A stretch of DNA of 64,000 nt from Chrysomallon squamiferum (taxonomy: Eukaryota; Mollusca; Gastropoda; Neomphalida; Peltospiridae): contig CM022672.1 of assembly GCA_012295275.1 (NCBI GenBank), positions 29,488,472 through 29,552,471 on the forward strand, given 5' to 3'. Within the stretch, counting starts at the first letter, position 1, and each line of letters starts with the position of its first letter. Made by a program: the position numbers and the translations under genes. Below the pieces are notes generated by a model. The model searched no databases. It was not told the DNA's origin and was given only the letters and a program-made list of their open reading frames with translations. This document shows positions 1 to 14,845 of the stretch, piece by piece.

Positions 1-770
1 CAGTTTTTAAGGTTCTCCTTTGTATGGGAAGATATTTATAAGATATATCATGCTGCTAATGGATAAGGCTTGCTGGTTTCTTCTCTACTATCATTATTTG
101 ATACTTAACTGCTGTTGGACTGTGTAGACACTGTAAACTTCTAATTTATTTCTGTCCCGATCCAGAACATGCTCCGCGACAGGTTTATAAAATCTGTGAT
201 CTGTGCTGTTATTGTGTCAGGAAGATCAACATATCTCTTTCTGATGAAAGTGTCCTTTAATTTTGTCTCATTTCATTATAGTATGTTGGTGTTAGTATAG
301 TAATAGGAGTAATAGGAGTAGTAAAAGTAGTAGCAGTAGTAGTACCAGTAGTAGTAGTAATAGTAGTAACAATATATATCTTCTAGTTCTTTTTTCTTTA
401 ATTTATTGGTATCGACCTAACAACAAAAGGCAAAAGGCAAAATTTTGAAAGTTTCTGAATTAACACAACAGCGATCTCTCTAGTTCATAATACAGTTCTA
501 GACTTTGGAACTAACGAATTCATGTATAAAAATAATCTAGTTTTGTGAAATTCCTGGTTAGATTCAGTTATTAGATTCGTTTTTTGCTGTTTATTTTTCT
601 TTAGTATATCATTTTCTTCTTTTTTCCTTTTATTGATTTAATTAATTAATTAATTTTTATTATTATTATTTGTTCTCTGTGTGTGTGTGTCTGTGTATAC
701 GTGTTTGTGTAGATGCCAGCGTGTTATGTGTATCTGTAAAACTGTTATTTCTGTTTAAACTATCTCACAG
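1..770. other. Intron of the HSPA12-like gene, no other feature
   Basis: AT-rich sequence upstream of the first recognisable exon. It holds degenerate TAG/AGT trinucleotide repeats at about 296-370 and a short TG run near 675-710. A polypyrimidine tract and AG acceptor end it at 769-770. No coding similarity was seen; earlier exons of the HSP70 gene must lie to the left of the window. Confidence 0.6.
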
Positions 771-1618
771 ATTGGGCACATTGAGAGTACAGTGAAGAAA
801 TATGGAGACGGTGATATTTGTTGGTCATCAGAGGGTATGCTCAGACTGAGTCCTGTGGCAATGAAACGTTTGTTTCTTCCGACATTAGAGAAAATAAAAC
901 AGACGATTGGTGACGTACTCAACAACAAACAGGCCAGAGGTCAGTTTTAATATCCTTGGTAACCATTGAAACGAACAACCAACTTACTTCAACAACAAAA
1001 GAAAAACACACACAAAATAAAAAGAACCCCCCCAAACAACGAATATATGTGTGTGTGTATTTAAATTTTGACATTTGATTCTTTTTCTATTTTTTCTTCA
1101 TAGTAATTTTAAAAAAAATAAAAAAATAAAAAAAATCATTCGTCAGAATTAAAAAAATTATGTTTATTTTATGGTATTTAGTAGAATTGTAGCATGTACG
1201 TTTAAATTACTTGTTGGGCAAGAGTGAAACTTACTATAAATATATATATATATCTTGAGATATCTCTGACAATATTTTCTTTTTTATCCCGTTCCAGATT
1301 TATCGTACATGTTTCTAGTTGGAGGTTTTGCCGAGTCGCCAATCCTGCAGCAAGAAATAAGAAAAGAGTTTTCTCATATTGTCAAAATTCTTATTCCAAA
1401 TGGTGTTAGTCTTGCCATACTTAAAGGTAAATATTAAATTTTATTTCTAATGTTTAGCTTTAATCGTGATTTGACCAGCTGTTAACAGAAACAGATATAA
1501 ACATGTCGCAGGTATTTATAGAATCACTGGCCTTTAATAAATAAACAAATAAACAGACGGAATAGGCTCTCTTATGTCCTCCTCATTCATTGCTTGTAAT
1601 GCGCAAGCGAAATTTAGT

Positions 1619-1703
<85 letters not shown>

Positions 1704-2298
1704 ACACAAACATAGGCATAAGAAACACGCATAAACGAATACGCTCATAAACAACAAATACAGATATAATAAGCTTGATTTGTTGACCATGTAGTTATCT
1801 GATTCATTTAACTTTTCAGGTGCAGTTCTGTTTGGTTTGGACCCGACAATAGTAAACGTCAGACGTTCACGCCTCACGTACGGCGTCGGGGTTCTAAACC
1901 GGTTTGATCCCGAGAAACACCCTAAAAGCAAACTCGTAACACGAGACGGCACAGACTGGTGCACGGACATCTTTGAAAAATACGTCACAGTAGACGAACC
2001 CATCACCCTTGGCGACACCGTCGTGCGCAGCTACACGCCTGCGAAAATGTCGCAGCAAGTGAGCATCATCAACATTTACAGCAGCGAGTCTGCCAACTGT
2101 CAGTTCATCACCGACCCAGGCGTCCGGAAGTGTGGCACACTTTGTCTCGATTTATCAGACTTGCAGGTGGAAGTTCTCCCGGTGAGGAGGGAGATTCAAA
2201 CGAAGATGATGTTTGGTGATACAGAGATTAGAGTTAGCGCCCTTGATGTGACAACTGGGCGCTGTGTTAAAGCTAGTATTGACTTTCTTAATAAATAA
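771..2298 (+). CDS. HSPA12: Heat shock 70 kDa protein 12A/B-like, last three coding exons (5' partial)
   Basis: Exons 771-939, 1298-1426 and 1820-2298 join in one frame through GT-AG introns, ending at TAA 2296-2298. The translated product matches the C-terminal half of HSPA12A/HSPA12B, the divergent HSP70 branch: exon 1 has the GMLRLSPVAMKRLF stretch, exon 2 the FLVGGFAESPILQ nucleotide-binding motif (the phosphate-2/adenosine region of the actin-like ATPase fold), and exon 3 GAVLFGL, LTYGVGVLNRF, FITDPGVRKCG, MFGDTEI and the terminal ASIDFL. Family proteins bind ATP and are presumed cytosolic chaperone-like factors; they lack the usual HSP70 substrate-binding C-terminus, as here. The family is expanded in molluscs, so orthology to A or B cannot be set. 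The N-terminal ATPase half is outside the window. Intron 2 carries an 82-bp CT run. Confidence 0.93.
1620..1701. repeat. (CT)n microsatellite
   Basis: Uninterrupted CT dinucleotides over about 82 bp in the last HSPA12 intron, about 120 bp before the acceptor of the terminal exon. Confidence 0.97.
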
Positions 2299-5128
<2,830 letters not shown>

Positions 5129-5226
5129 CACAAAGTGGCAGTTCAATAAAAAATGATGGCAACATATTTATAGACACACACACACACACATATACAAATG
5201 GTATTTCATTGAATTGCCACTTTGTG
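5129..5226. repeat. Short inverted repeat around a CA microsatellite (MITE-like)
   Basis: The arm at 5129-5148 (CACAAAGTGGCAGTTCAATA) is repeated in reverse complement at 5208-5226 with about one mismatch, and flanking similarity extends outward. The loop holds a CA run. This is consistent with a small palindromic non-autonomous element. Confidence 0.55.
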
Positions 5227-5348
5227 TGAAAAATACATGTTCAATTACGTTATAACTTATAATCATCTGCATTACTGCACAGTCTCTATGAACCACCAAC
5301 AGCACACAATATAAAACATACATACATGCACAGACACACACACAAACA

Positions 5349-5560
5349 GGGTTGTGTTAATGGCTGAGTGCTATCATTGTCTGCCTTTGGAGTCTAGGCA
5401 AATACATTCAAGTCTTGTCAGTGACATCTGACAGGGTTTGTGAAGTCATGACTGGACTTTGTCCTGTCCCAGTGCCTTCCTGAATACTGTGTATGAGTAG
5501 AGATGTACACAAGAAAGATAATATTCAATCCTAAAGTACCCACAAACATACATATTTATA
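5349..5560 (+). mobile_element. Possible tRNA-derived SINE
   Basis: TGGCTGAGTGC at 5361-5371 fits a pol III A box, and ATTCAAGTCTT at 5404-5414 is a weak B box at tRNA-like spacing, with an anticodon-arm-like segment between. A non-tRNA body follows. No second copy was recognised in the window, so the call rests on the two boxes alone. Confidence 0.35.
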
Positions 5561-8080
5561 GACACACACACGTCTGTATATGTTTGCATCTATGGATGTA
5601 TGAATGTATTCATGTGTACTATTGAGTGATACAGAATAAAACAATATTAACTTGATACAGTTTATTTCTTTACATGTAACAGGAATGTCAACATCCTCTA
5701 CTTAATAGTTCACACATCAATGACACAGGTAAACAGACTGACAAACATAACACGACACACATCATTAAACAATCTGAGATTTATGTAACACTTTCATTAC
5801 TCATTTAATGAAAAAAATAAATAACTAATAATAATAATAATAATATCGATAATAATAATAATAATAATAATTGATAATAAATAATAACGTGCATCTTCAG
5901 ATTTATCTGTTTTATGTTAGTCTATATATTCACAGATCTGAACAATTAACATGCAACATTTTTGAATTGAATTTGTGCAATTCTGGTACATTAAGAAAAA
6001 ATATAGTTATTATACAATGCATCACTTTTAATTCAGTACAAATTATTAAAAGTTTTAGCAAGTTTTCTGTTATTTGTTTCATCCAGATAAATGCATTAAA
6101 AATGATACTAAGAATTTTGCAATATAGTTTTTTGTGTTTATTTTTACTTTTCATTTTAAACCAAATTTATTCAATTTTATTTCAGATATTATTTAGAAAA
6201 TTCAATACTAAGCATTTATTTGTTTAAAAAGACTCTTTTGCACTTAATTACTGAAGTGATAAAAATGGATATGAATGTGAAAAACACATAATTAGAAACT
6301 ACTAAGAAGAAAAAATACATTTCAGAGCAAACCCTGCAGTTAATAGTTAACTGTCACCATTTATAAAAAGAAAATTTTTAAAATGTGCAGAACACTTTAT
6401 AAATAGTGCACTATTACAAATAGAACCACTGTAATTTTAGAGATGGCTGAAAATGTAATACAATAACTATGCATATTTATAAATATAATTTTACCCAGTC
6501 AGATCTGTGGTTTATTTTCTTCAACACCCCTTTTCAAACAATTTTGAAGGTGGACACTCCCTACTGTTAAATTTTATACTGATCACAAAGAATAATGAAT
6601 TATGTAGTGAAGTTATAACCACTGACAGCCCCCCCCCCTATTTTCACAGCAATTAAAGTGGGCACAACTACCCATGTTAAAGATCTTTGAGTTAGCTAGA
6701 CAGTTGAATTATCTACAATCTAAAATAATGATTATTTAACTGTGGAATGATCTGTGTACACATTTTGTTAAGATAATGTTGTCTTGTTAAAGTTATAATG
6801 GAATTCTAACATTTCTGTGTGTGTGTGTGTGATCTAGAATACAACATTTGAGTCTACCGCAAACTGTCATTCATTCTTTGTCTGTGTAACTGTTTAAATA
6901 TTAAATACAATAATCAGATTTTTTTGTTTTTCAATGTTCATGTGGCTAAAGATTTCCTCTTTGATCCAAAAATGCATTCTTCATATTTGTAAAATACAGA
7001 ACCTGAAAACAAACAATAAAATTAAGTTGTGACTGTGACAGAGTAATATACATAGCATATTAGAGAATCACAGCTAAACTGTTAAAGGCAGATATTAAAA
7101 ATTAATTGTTTGTAATAAAACCAATATGTTCCTTATGTTGTAATTTATACAAACTGCACTATCAAAAATTCAAAGTATTAATATCTGTTCTGTTATACAG
7201 ATTCTGTTTGTTTTGTTATATTTTTTTACTGTATACATTATCAAATATGTAATAAAGCACTTAACAACTACTGAGAAGATCAGAGAGTTTAAAATTACCA
7301 TGTCGAAATTTATTTTGAGGCTATTTGTGTACATTTTCTACTGTCTGGGCCATAACTGTTAGAGTCACAGATTGCATACAGGTCACAGACAACAGAAAGT
7401 TTCTGTATTTCAAGTGATTAAATTGTGTTTATCTTTTACAACAGGACACCTGTTGACACATTTCAAATGGTATGTAGCTGTATAATCTGTGTTCTTTGTG
7501 TACGGATACAAATTATTTAGTTTTTGAATATTTCACTGCCTACTTTTTTCAGTAAAGTAATCCCCATCAAACTTTGCAGTAAACTGTCATTCTGTTATAC
7601 CAAAACAGAAGAGTTACCTGTTCAAATAAGAATTTGTCATTCCAGCTGTGTTTTTATTTCTAGCAATAATCTCACCACGTTTTATCAGCATATTTATGTG
7701 TGACATCCAAATGGTGATATGTCTTGTAATGTAGATTAAATTCCAGCAAAGTGATAATAATTCTAAGAGTAATTATTATTCCAGCCAAAGCCAAATATCT
7801 GATTTACAAAGGGCTGTAGTGAACAGTTTATTTTAAACAAGATGTGTAATTAGCTGAAATCACCAGTATCTCAGATGACTTGTACAAATAATTCTTCTTC
7901 CATGCCTTGATGGGCATCAAAATTTAAACAAAATATTTATCAGAATGGATTTGAATGGATTAGTATAAAAATGTAATACCAAATATCATTCCCAAACAAT
8001 TGATCAATCAATAAATCAGTAAAACAAACAAATAGATTTTTGATGTATGTAGTTAAGTATATATAATATACTTACACAAT
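5561..8080. other. Intergenic DNA, nothing recognised
   Basis: AT-rich sequence with an AAT microsatellite at 5827-5872 and a C run near 6630. It includes the 3' UTR of the minus-strand V-ATPase gene. Translated frames show no family resemblance. Confidence 0.5.
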
Positions 8081-9880
8081 TCAGGACTGCCATTCCATCT
8101 GCATAATTCGAATGAGATCACTTTCAAGTTGTGGTCCAAACAGCGGATTCAACTGACAGACGAATGCAGTTAGCCAGCTGTAAACATAGCAACAGTCAGT
8201 GTAACCACAGCAACATCAGTGTAAACAACAACAATAACATAAGTAATTAAGTACAACAATAACAGAGTACCATTCAAGAATATCTTAGTGCTTCTCTTTT
8301 TCACTAGTGATGTCACTGCATACATGGCAGATTTATTTGTTTGAGTTTCTTCCAGCTTTGTCAGAAAAAGTACAAATATCACTCCATCTTTATGTGATAA
8401 TGTAATAATTATTGTATTATAAACATAATGCAGTGTAAATAATCATGACTGACTAAAATAACAACTTGGAAGTATCACAAGTTTGATTAGATTATTTATT
8501 TAAAATGCTAAAACAGTTAAAGAACTTAACAATTATTACTCTTTATAAATAACTTACAATATGTAGCAACAAGCAGCTGTCAAGATTAGCATTATCTGGA
8601 TTATTCTGTAAAGAAAAGAAAAAGAAAAATGTAATTAAAAGCTGACAACAATCAAAATACAAACATGAACTTACCAGGAATGAAGGTATCCTGGAATTTG
8701 AATAGGTCAAACGCTGTCACCATTTTCTCTCCAACACTAATTCAGTAATTTGATCAGTGGCATGCATGCCTGTGGTATGAAGTGTGGCATCAGGCCCGTA
8801 GTGCCACCTCAAGGGAAGTGCCACCGGGCACTTTCTGTTAAACATGTTAAATATTGAATAATCTGTTTTATCTGGTTGTTCAGTCGTTATTTTGAAATCA
8901 CATTTCTTTAAATTGAATTAATATGAATTTAAAAAGCTGGTTTTATGCTTGAAATATCTGAAAAATTGCTGTCACTGAAAACATGCCATGATGATATAAT
9001 AGAACAATATTTTGTTCATTATCAGGTTGAAAATTGCTGTTAACTTATATACTACAACACAATTTTCTTTAAATATAATTTAAATCATATTTTTGATAGG
9101 ATTAATTTCTTCAAGATTGTCCTTAATCATCGAGATCATGAATATGTGTTACTGTTTTACTAAAACAACATAATCACAGCAGAACGGTGTGTAAAATGTG
9201 TTCTCTGACTGTGACTACAACAATACCTATATTTCATATGCTGATTCTCAAATTATTGTTGTTTTGCTTCCATATTGTTGCAACAATGATAGCCAAATAA
9301 CGTACATTAACGTACATTACCTTAAGTACTGGTACAAAAAAATAATTTATTAAATAACAAACGGTTAATAATTTTATAAAACTATAAAAAAAACTCTCAT
9401 GATCACAAATTCTATGACAAGAGCATTATTTAACAGATATAAAATTTAAAGTCATAACAGACATAAGTGATAAGATGATACGTCACTTAGTGTAAATACC
9501 TGCCAGAACCTTTTCAATGGCATTCGTTTTTAAAACACGTAAAACCAGTAATCAGTAAGAAATACTAATGTAATATTCAAAATAATTATTTGCAGTTTGG
9601 AATTTATCATAATTATATAGTATACTTACAGTATTACAAAATATACCATATTATGCATAAAGAGTATGTCAACTGTTACGATCATACGCCATACGGAAGT
9701 GATATAAAATCTTAACTTAGAGAACTTGCTACTAAAATAGCAGATATAAAATAATATTTTAAAAATACTTTACCCTTTGTTACTCGATCTCCACATGAAA
9801 AACTGAACTAAAACTGGCAAGATGATGCCAATAAAGGCAAACACAGCCGTCACAATTCCAACAACCAGACCTGTGTCCAT
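8081..9880 (-). CDS. ATP6V0E: V-type proton ATPase subunit e (V0 sector), three exons
   Basis: Coding exons on the minus strand are 9880-9774 (107 nt), 8605-8558 (48 nt) and 8177-8081 (97 nt): 252 nt in all, 83 aa plus stop, against about 81 aa for animal subunit e. Junctions are in frame with GT donors (GTAAAG, GTAAGT) and AG acceptors. The start is ATG 9880-9878. The protein is a small hydrophobic two-helix subunit: helix 1 at residues about 5-29, a basic turn RSSNKG, helix 2 at about 37-58 containing AACCYIFW, then the family signature QLNPLFGPQL and a short tail ending in an aromatic W-containing segment. It belongs to the membrane-embedded proton-translocating V0 sector of endosomes, lysosomes and Golgi. 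It is head-to-head with PYROXD2, 2.3 kb apart. The GPQL-to-tail part differs from vertebrates, but the helices and the NPLFGPQL motif make the call firm. Confidence 0.93.
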
Positions 9881-10827
9881 TTTGTTAAATTATAAGTCAC
9901 ATGACTTTCGTCACACATGATAGCTGTACGATAAATTAGTTCATCGTATCGAGCCAAATGTTTGGGTCTTGAATTCAGACGGAGGCACCACTAGCAATCG
10001 ACAGTGATATATATTAAAATAAAATAAAATAAAATAAAATAACAGGAGAATAACAATAATAGTAATAAATATATATAAATATAAATTCTAAAAGAAATTA
10101 TTAAAAATGAAATAAGTAAATTCACACAGTAACAGCGATTAAAGTCCTTACTTTTTACTGCAACGCAGGTTAAAGATTTGTAGTGATGATATTTCGTCGG
10201 GTAAGAGTGATTTTATTTATTTATTTATTTAAGTTGCTGTTGGTGTTGTGGTTGTCTTTCAGATTATTTTCTGATTTTAGGCACAGTACCATCTATTCTT
10301 TTATCTACCAACTTTTTGAAATTTTCATTTATTTTTTAATTACTTGATTTATTTAAATTTTCATTTGTGCATTTGTGTGACGGAACCTCATTAGTGCCTC
10401 TTTGCCAGACTTGTTTTTAATTGTAATTTTCTTTTCTATGCGGTGAATTATATAATATTCACAAAATACTTATTTTTATATGCCCATTTAAAGCAGAATG
10501 TCTGCTACTTTTAAACTTAAGTATATTATTAAGTAATATTTACTTAGCTATCTTGTATAATCATGTTTATAATTTATATTTTTGCATTTCTTAAATGTTT
10601 ACCTAATTAATGTCGGAAAATGGGGGTAATTACACAAAATCTAAATATCAGAGCGTATGCAGACGTACATGGGCTATTTAGAAACTGTATTATATAATTA
10701 GGGGAAGTTCCGTTATTTTATAAACTAAGAAACACTGGGATTAACAAACTCAAAACGGGCATTAAAATTGCAAAGTAAATTCAGAAAGATTGTCTGCAGA
10801 GGTGTTTACTGAACACCCGCGCGCTGG

Positions 10828-10880
10828 TTATATAAGTAGCAGCACGCGTTTTGAACGGGATCTCTTTGATTGGTGCCCTG
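10828..10880 (-). promoter_or_regulatory. CCAAT/TATA promoter-like segment
   Basis: Read on the minus strand, CACCAATCA (about 10870-10878) is followed by CTTATATAACC (about 10831-10841) and a GC-rich GCGCGCGGG stretch. This is classic RNA polymerase II core promoter order. It lies 0.95 kb upstream of the V-ATPase subunit e start and could be its promoter only if a 5' UTR intron exists. It may instead come from an old mobile element. Confidence 0.3.
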
Positions 10881-10983
10881 CTTGAGACACGTTGTATGAG
10901 TACCACTCAGACAATTGTAACTATATATTACACTTGAGGGTTAATTTATATAAACTATATATATATATATATATATATATATT

Positions 10984-11108
10984 GAATTCTTGTTTGTGTT
11001 ATTGTTCTCTAATGGATACGGAATAGTCATTTAGCAGTTTAAACCGTCTCAGATAATTAACACCTTGTCACCTTGTGACGCTATTGTAGTCTGCTACCCT
11101 TTAGACGG
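10984..11108 (+). repeat. Dispersed repeat, copy 1
   Basis: About 125 bp that recur at 20874-20995 with roughly 85% identity by eye. Shared landmarks are GAATAGTCATTTAG, CTCAGAT-ATTAACACCTTG and GTCTGCTACCCTTTAGAC. Both copies are preceded by TA-rich runs. Family unknown; no clear pol III boxes. Confidence 0.7.
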
Positions 11109-11160
11109 GATGAGCCAAATTTTAGTAATTAATACTACTCAGAGTAGTAATAATTTGTTA

Positions 11161-11175
11161 TTATTATTAACATCA

Positions 11176-11234
<59 letters not shown>

Positions 11235-11307
11235 TAATTAATTAAATATATATATATGCTGGTGTGAGGGTAAAAGCGCAATCATTGGACAGTAAACTAT
11301 TAACATC

Positions 11308-11380
<73 letters not shown>

Positions 11381-11418
11381 AGACATATACACAAACATAC
11401 ACACCAACATATATACAA

Positions 11419-11458
<40 letters not shown>

Positions 11459-11690
11459 TTATTTATTTATTTATTTATTTGTTTATTTTGTGTCTGTGAG
11501 GGTATATATTCAGTCATTCGGCAGTAAAACTATTATTGTTTATTTTCAAAAGCATAAATGAAAGAAGTTAGGAGTATTTGGCTCACAAGTTTCACCTTCA
11601 AGTGTCAGTGAGTGAGAGAGAGAGAAGGAAAAAGAAAGAGGCAGAGTGGGGGAGAGACACACACACCAACACATGTATACACCCACATAT
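11161..11690. repeat. Microsatellite cluster (TTA)n, (GA)n, (ATT)n, (TTTA)n
   Basis: TTA runs at 11161-11235, GA at 11311-11379, ATT at 11419-11456 and TTTA at 11456-11485. The segment 11254-11420 (GTGAGGGTA, CAGTAAACTATTA, GA run, ACACCAACATAT) is loosely repeated at 11493-11690, suggesting an old tandem duplication. Confidence 0.75.
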
Positions 11691-12197
11691 ATACAAGTAT
11701 TTTATAACTATTGTTGTTATTGATATTATTGATTTATTAATTTATTTGTGATTTCTTGTATACATTTGATCTTACGCCACACTGGGATATGGCACTGTTG
11801 ACAGTTTCAAGTTACTAAAATCTCTTCTAAACTTTTATCTCGGTCAATGCTTGTAAATAGGTCATAATCATTCACACATTCGACGTGAAACCGCTGAATA
11901 GGCGCGGCTTTAAAGGACAATTTGCAGTAACGATTTCTTACAGGTTATTTTCATTATAAAGAGAAATTTAAAGCAAATTTTATTTCAGAAAATATAGAAT
12001 TAATTAATATTATTCAAATAATTATATCCTCTGACAGCAAATTTACTGTAATTATAATCCGAAAGAAAATAAAAAATGATTTCAAAATTATCATTAAGAA
12101 TCTCGCTATTAGAAAGCGGCTTTAGTAAGAAAAGGTTGGCTGTCAGAGAAATAAACCTGAAACCGTTTACTAGTAATCGTCACATTTTGAATGTGCC

Positions 12198-12356
12198 ATG
12201 TTTCGAGCTGGTGTATTTTGTGTTCGGCCTTTTCATTTGAGAACGCCATTGCATATCGTGAGATGTCGTTGTGACGCTGCTAAACACAAGTTGAAGTCAG
12301 AGTATGACGTTGTAGTTGTCGGTGCAGGTAAGGTGTTACAGAGAAAGGCTGACGTT

Positions 12357-12413
<57 letters not shown>

Positions 12414-12455
12414 CACGAGAATTCTTGTTCGATATCAGCTATAGTTCGTATGTTA

Positions 12456-12521
<66 letters not shown>

Positions 12522-13054
12522 AATATAACAAAATACGACATTAGAGATATTAGTAAACAACATACATTGATTCCCACCTACAAACGCGCGCTTTTTTTCT
12601 ATCTTCATATCATTCTCTAAGTTTGTATCATTTTTCATCTGTCTGTTAGTGTTCAAGTCCCATCTCGAGTTCTAAAAGATTCTGATGCCTCCTTAGCCGT
12701 AATAGCCAAGTTCCCCAAAAACCCCAGTATAATCATATTCATTGATATATTTCATAAAACAAGTCAAGTTTTATTTAATAAGTTAATTATTTTGCACGAC
12801 ACGATTTCCTGGCCATGGACTTTAATAGGTTCAGAAGAATGAGTTATTAATATCTCGTATTTAAATTGCTCTGCATTTTCACACACACACCACGTTGGGA
12901 AATATACTAATCTGTCTGTCTTTTTGCGACAGTTTTTCTACGTATATGTATCTTGTAATTTTATTCTTTCTTTCCTTTGGTTAATATTTTAATAATTTTT
13001 TTGACAGGTCACAATGGACTAATATCGGTACGTATAATAATAATAATAATAATA

Positions 13055-13097
<43 letters not shown>

Positions 13098-13430
13098 TAC
13101 AACATCTCTATATTCGTTTATGTGTGCGTGAGAGAGAAATGTAATGGTTATACTAATAGTATTATTATTAGTAAACAATAATGGTAATATAGTAGTAAAA
13201 GAGAATAGCTGTAGTAATATAGTATTAGTAATAGTAGTTGCAGCAGCAGTGGTAGAAGTAGTAGTAATAAGGATAAAAAAGTATGTTTATTTCTCACAGG
13301 CCTCGTATCTACAGAAAGCTGGACTCGATGTCTGTGTACTTGAGAAACGTCACGTGATCGGAGGAGCGGCGGTCACCGAAGAAATTATCCCAGGTAGTTT
13401 TTTACCTCCCCTCCCGACATATACAGCCGT

Positions 13431-13472
<42 letters not shown>

Positions 13473-13832
13473 TAATAATAAGTAAATAAATAAATAATAA
13501 GTTTCGCCAGTACATATCAACAGTGCTATTTTAGATACTTCATTTTTATATATTTAGCTAATCATTTATTTATTTATTTATATTTTATTTTAGCCTTCAT
13601 TCATTGATTATTCATTCTTTCATTTATTCACTGTTTCATTCTTTCTCGAAATAAATGGCCCAAGTCAAACAATAAAAACGTAATATTGCCATAGTAATAT
13701 TAGTTATTGATAAATATATACAAACATGTATTACTTTATTCATACAACCTTGATTTTAATTAATATACTAGATAATTTGTCATTTATTTTCTTTCTTTTT
13801 CTTTTCTTATTCTTATATCTGTTTTATTATTC

Positions 13833-13901
<69 letters not shown>

Positions 13902-14312
13902 TGTTGTTGTTGTTGTGTTGTTATTGTTGTCCTTAAGAAAAAGAACCCTTTAAAATTAATCTAAATAACAGTTAAAACAAACAAATTTTTTTTTTGTAGG
14001 AACTTCACTTGTGTTATTACATAAACTTTTTAAAATTTTATTTGCTTGTTCTGTTGTTATGTTGACATCGCGTTTCTTCAAATCGGTATAATATAAACTT
14101 ACATGTCCTCATTTGAATCAGCGGTTAAAAAAGTTGTAATATTTGTGCAAATTTCTGTAATGTTGATATATTCTCAGTGACGTTGTATTCGGCAACACCC
14201 GATTTGTTGTTGTGTAGACTTCCATACACTGCTGCTGCTGCATCTAATACTTAGCTACTACTACTACTGCTATTAATACTGCTACTACTACTGCTATTAC
14301 TACTACCACTAC

Positions 14313-14381
<69 letters not shown>

Positions 14382-14802
14382 TATAATTATAATAACAACA
14401 ACAACAATATTAATAAGCGTAAAAACAAAAAAATCAAATAAATAAATAAATAAATAGTATTATTCTTATTGTTATTATTTATATAATTATTGCTTATGTT
14501 GTTGTTGGTGTTGGTGGTGTTGTTGTTGTTGTTGTTGTTGTTGTAAACAGGTTTCAAATTTTCAAGAGCTTCTTACCTACTGAGTCTGCTCAGACCACAG
14601 GTTACTGAGGAGTTGGAACTAAAGGTATAGTACGTTTTCTTTCAATTTGTATGCTGACAATCAAAATTTGAAATTTCACTTGTTTTCACGATACTCTTAA
14701 TATTTTATTCGTATCGTAAGATTTTTCATTACGTTTATGGCAAATAGTCCTAAACAAATGTAAATTTACAAAAATATTATATTATAGTTTGTCCATAGAA
14801 AA

Positions 14803-14845
<43 letters not shown>

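Noticed and set aside
12198-12620. 140-aa ORF continuing past PYROXD2 exon 1
   Set aside because: After codon 43 it reads into CT/GA repeats; the splice donor at 12328 and the downstream exons explain the start.
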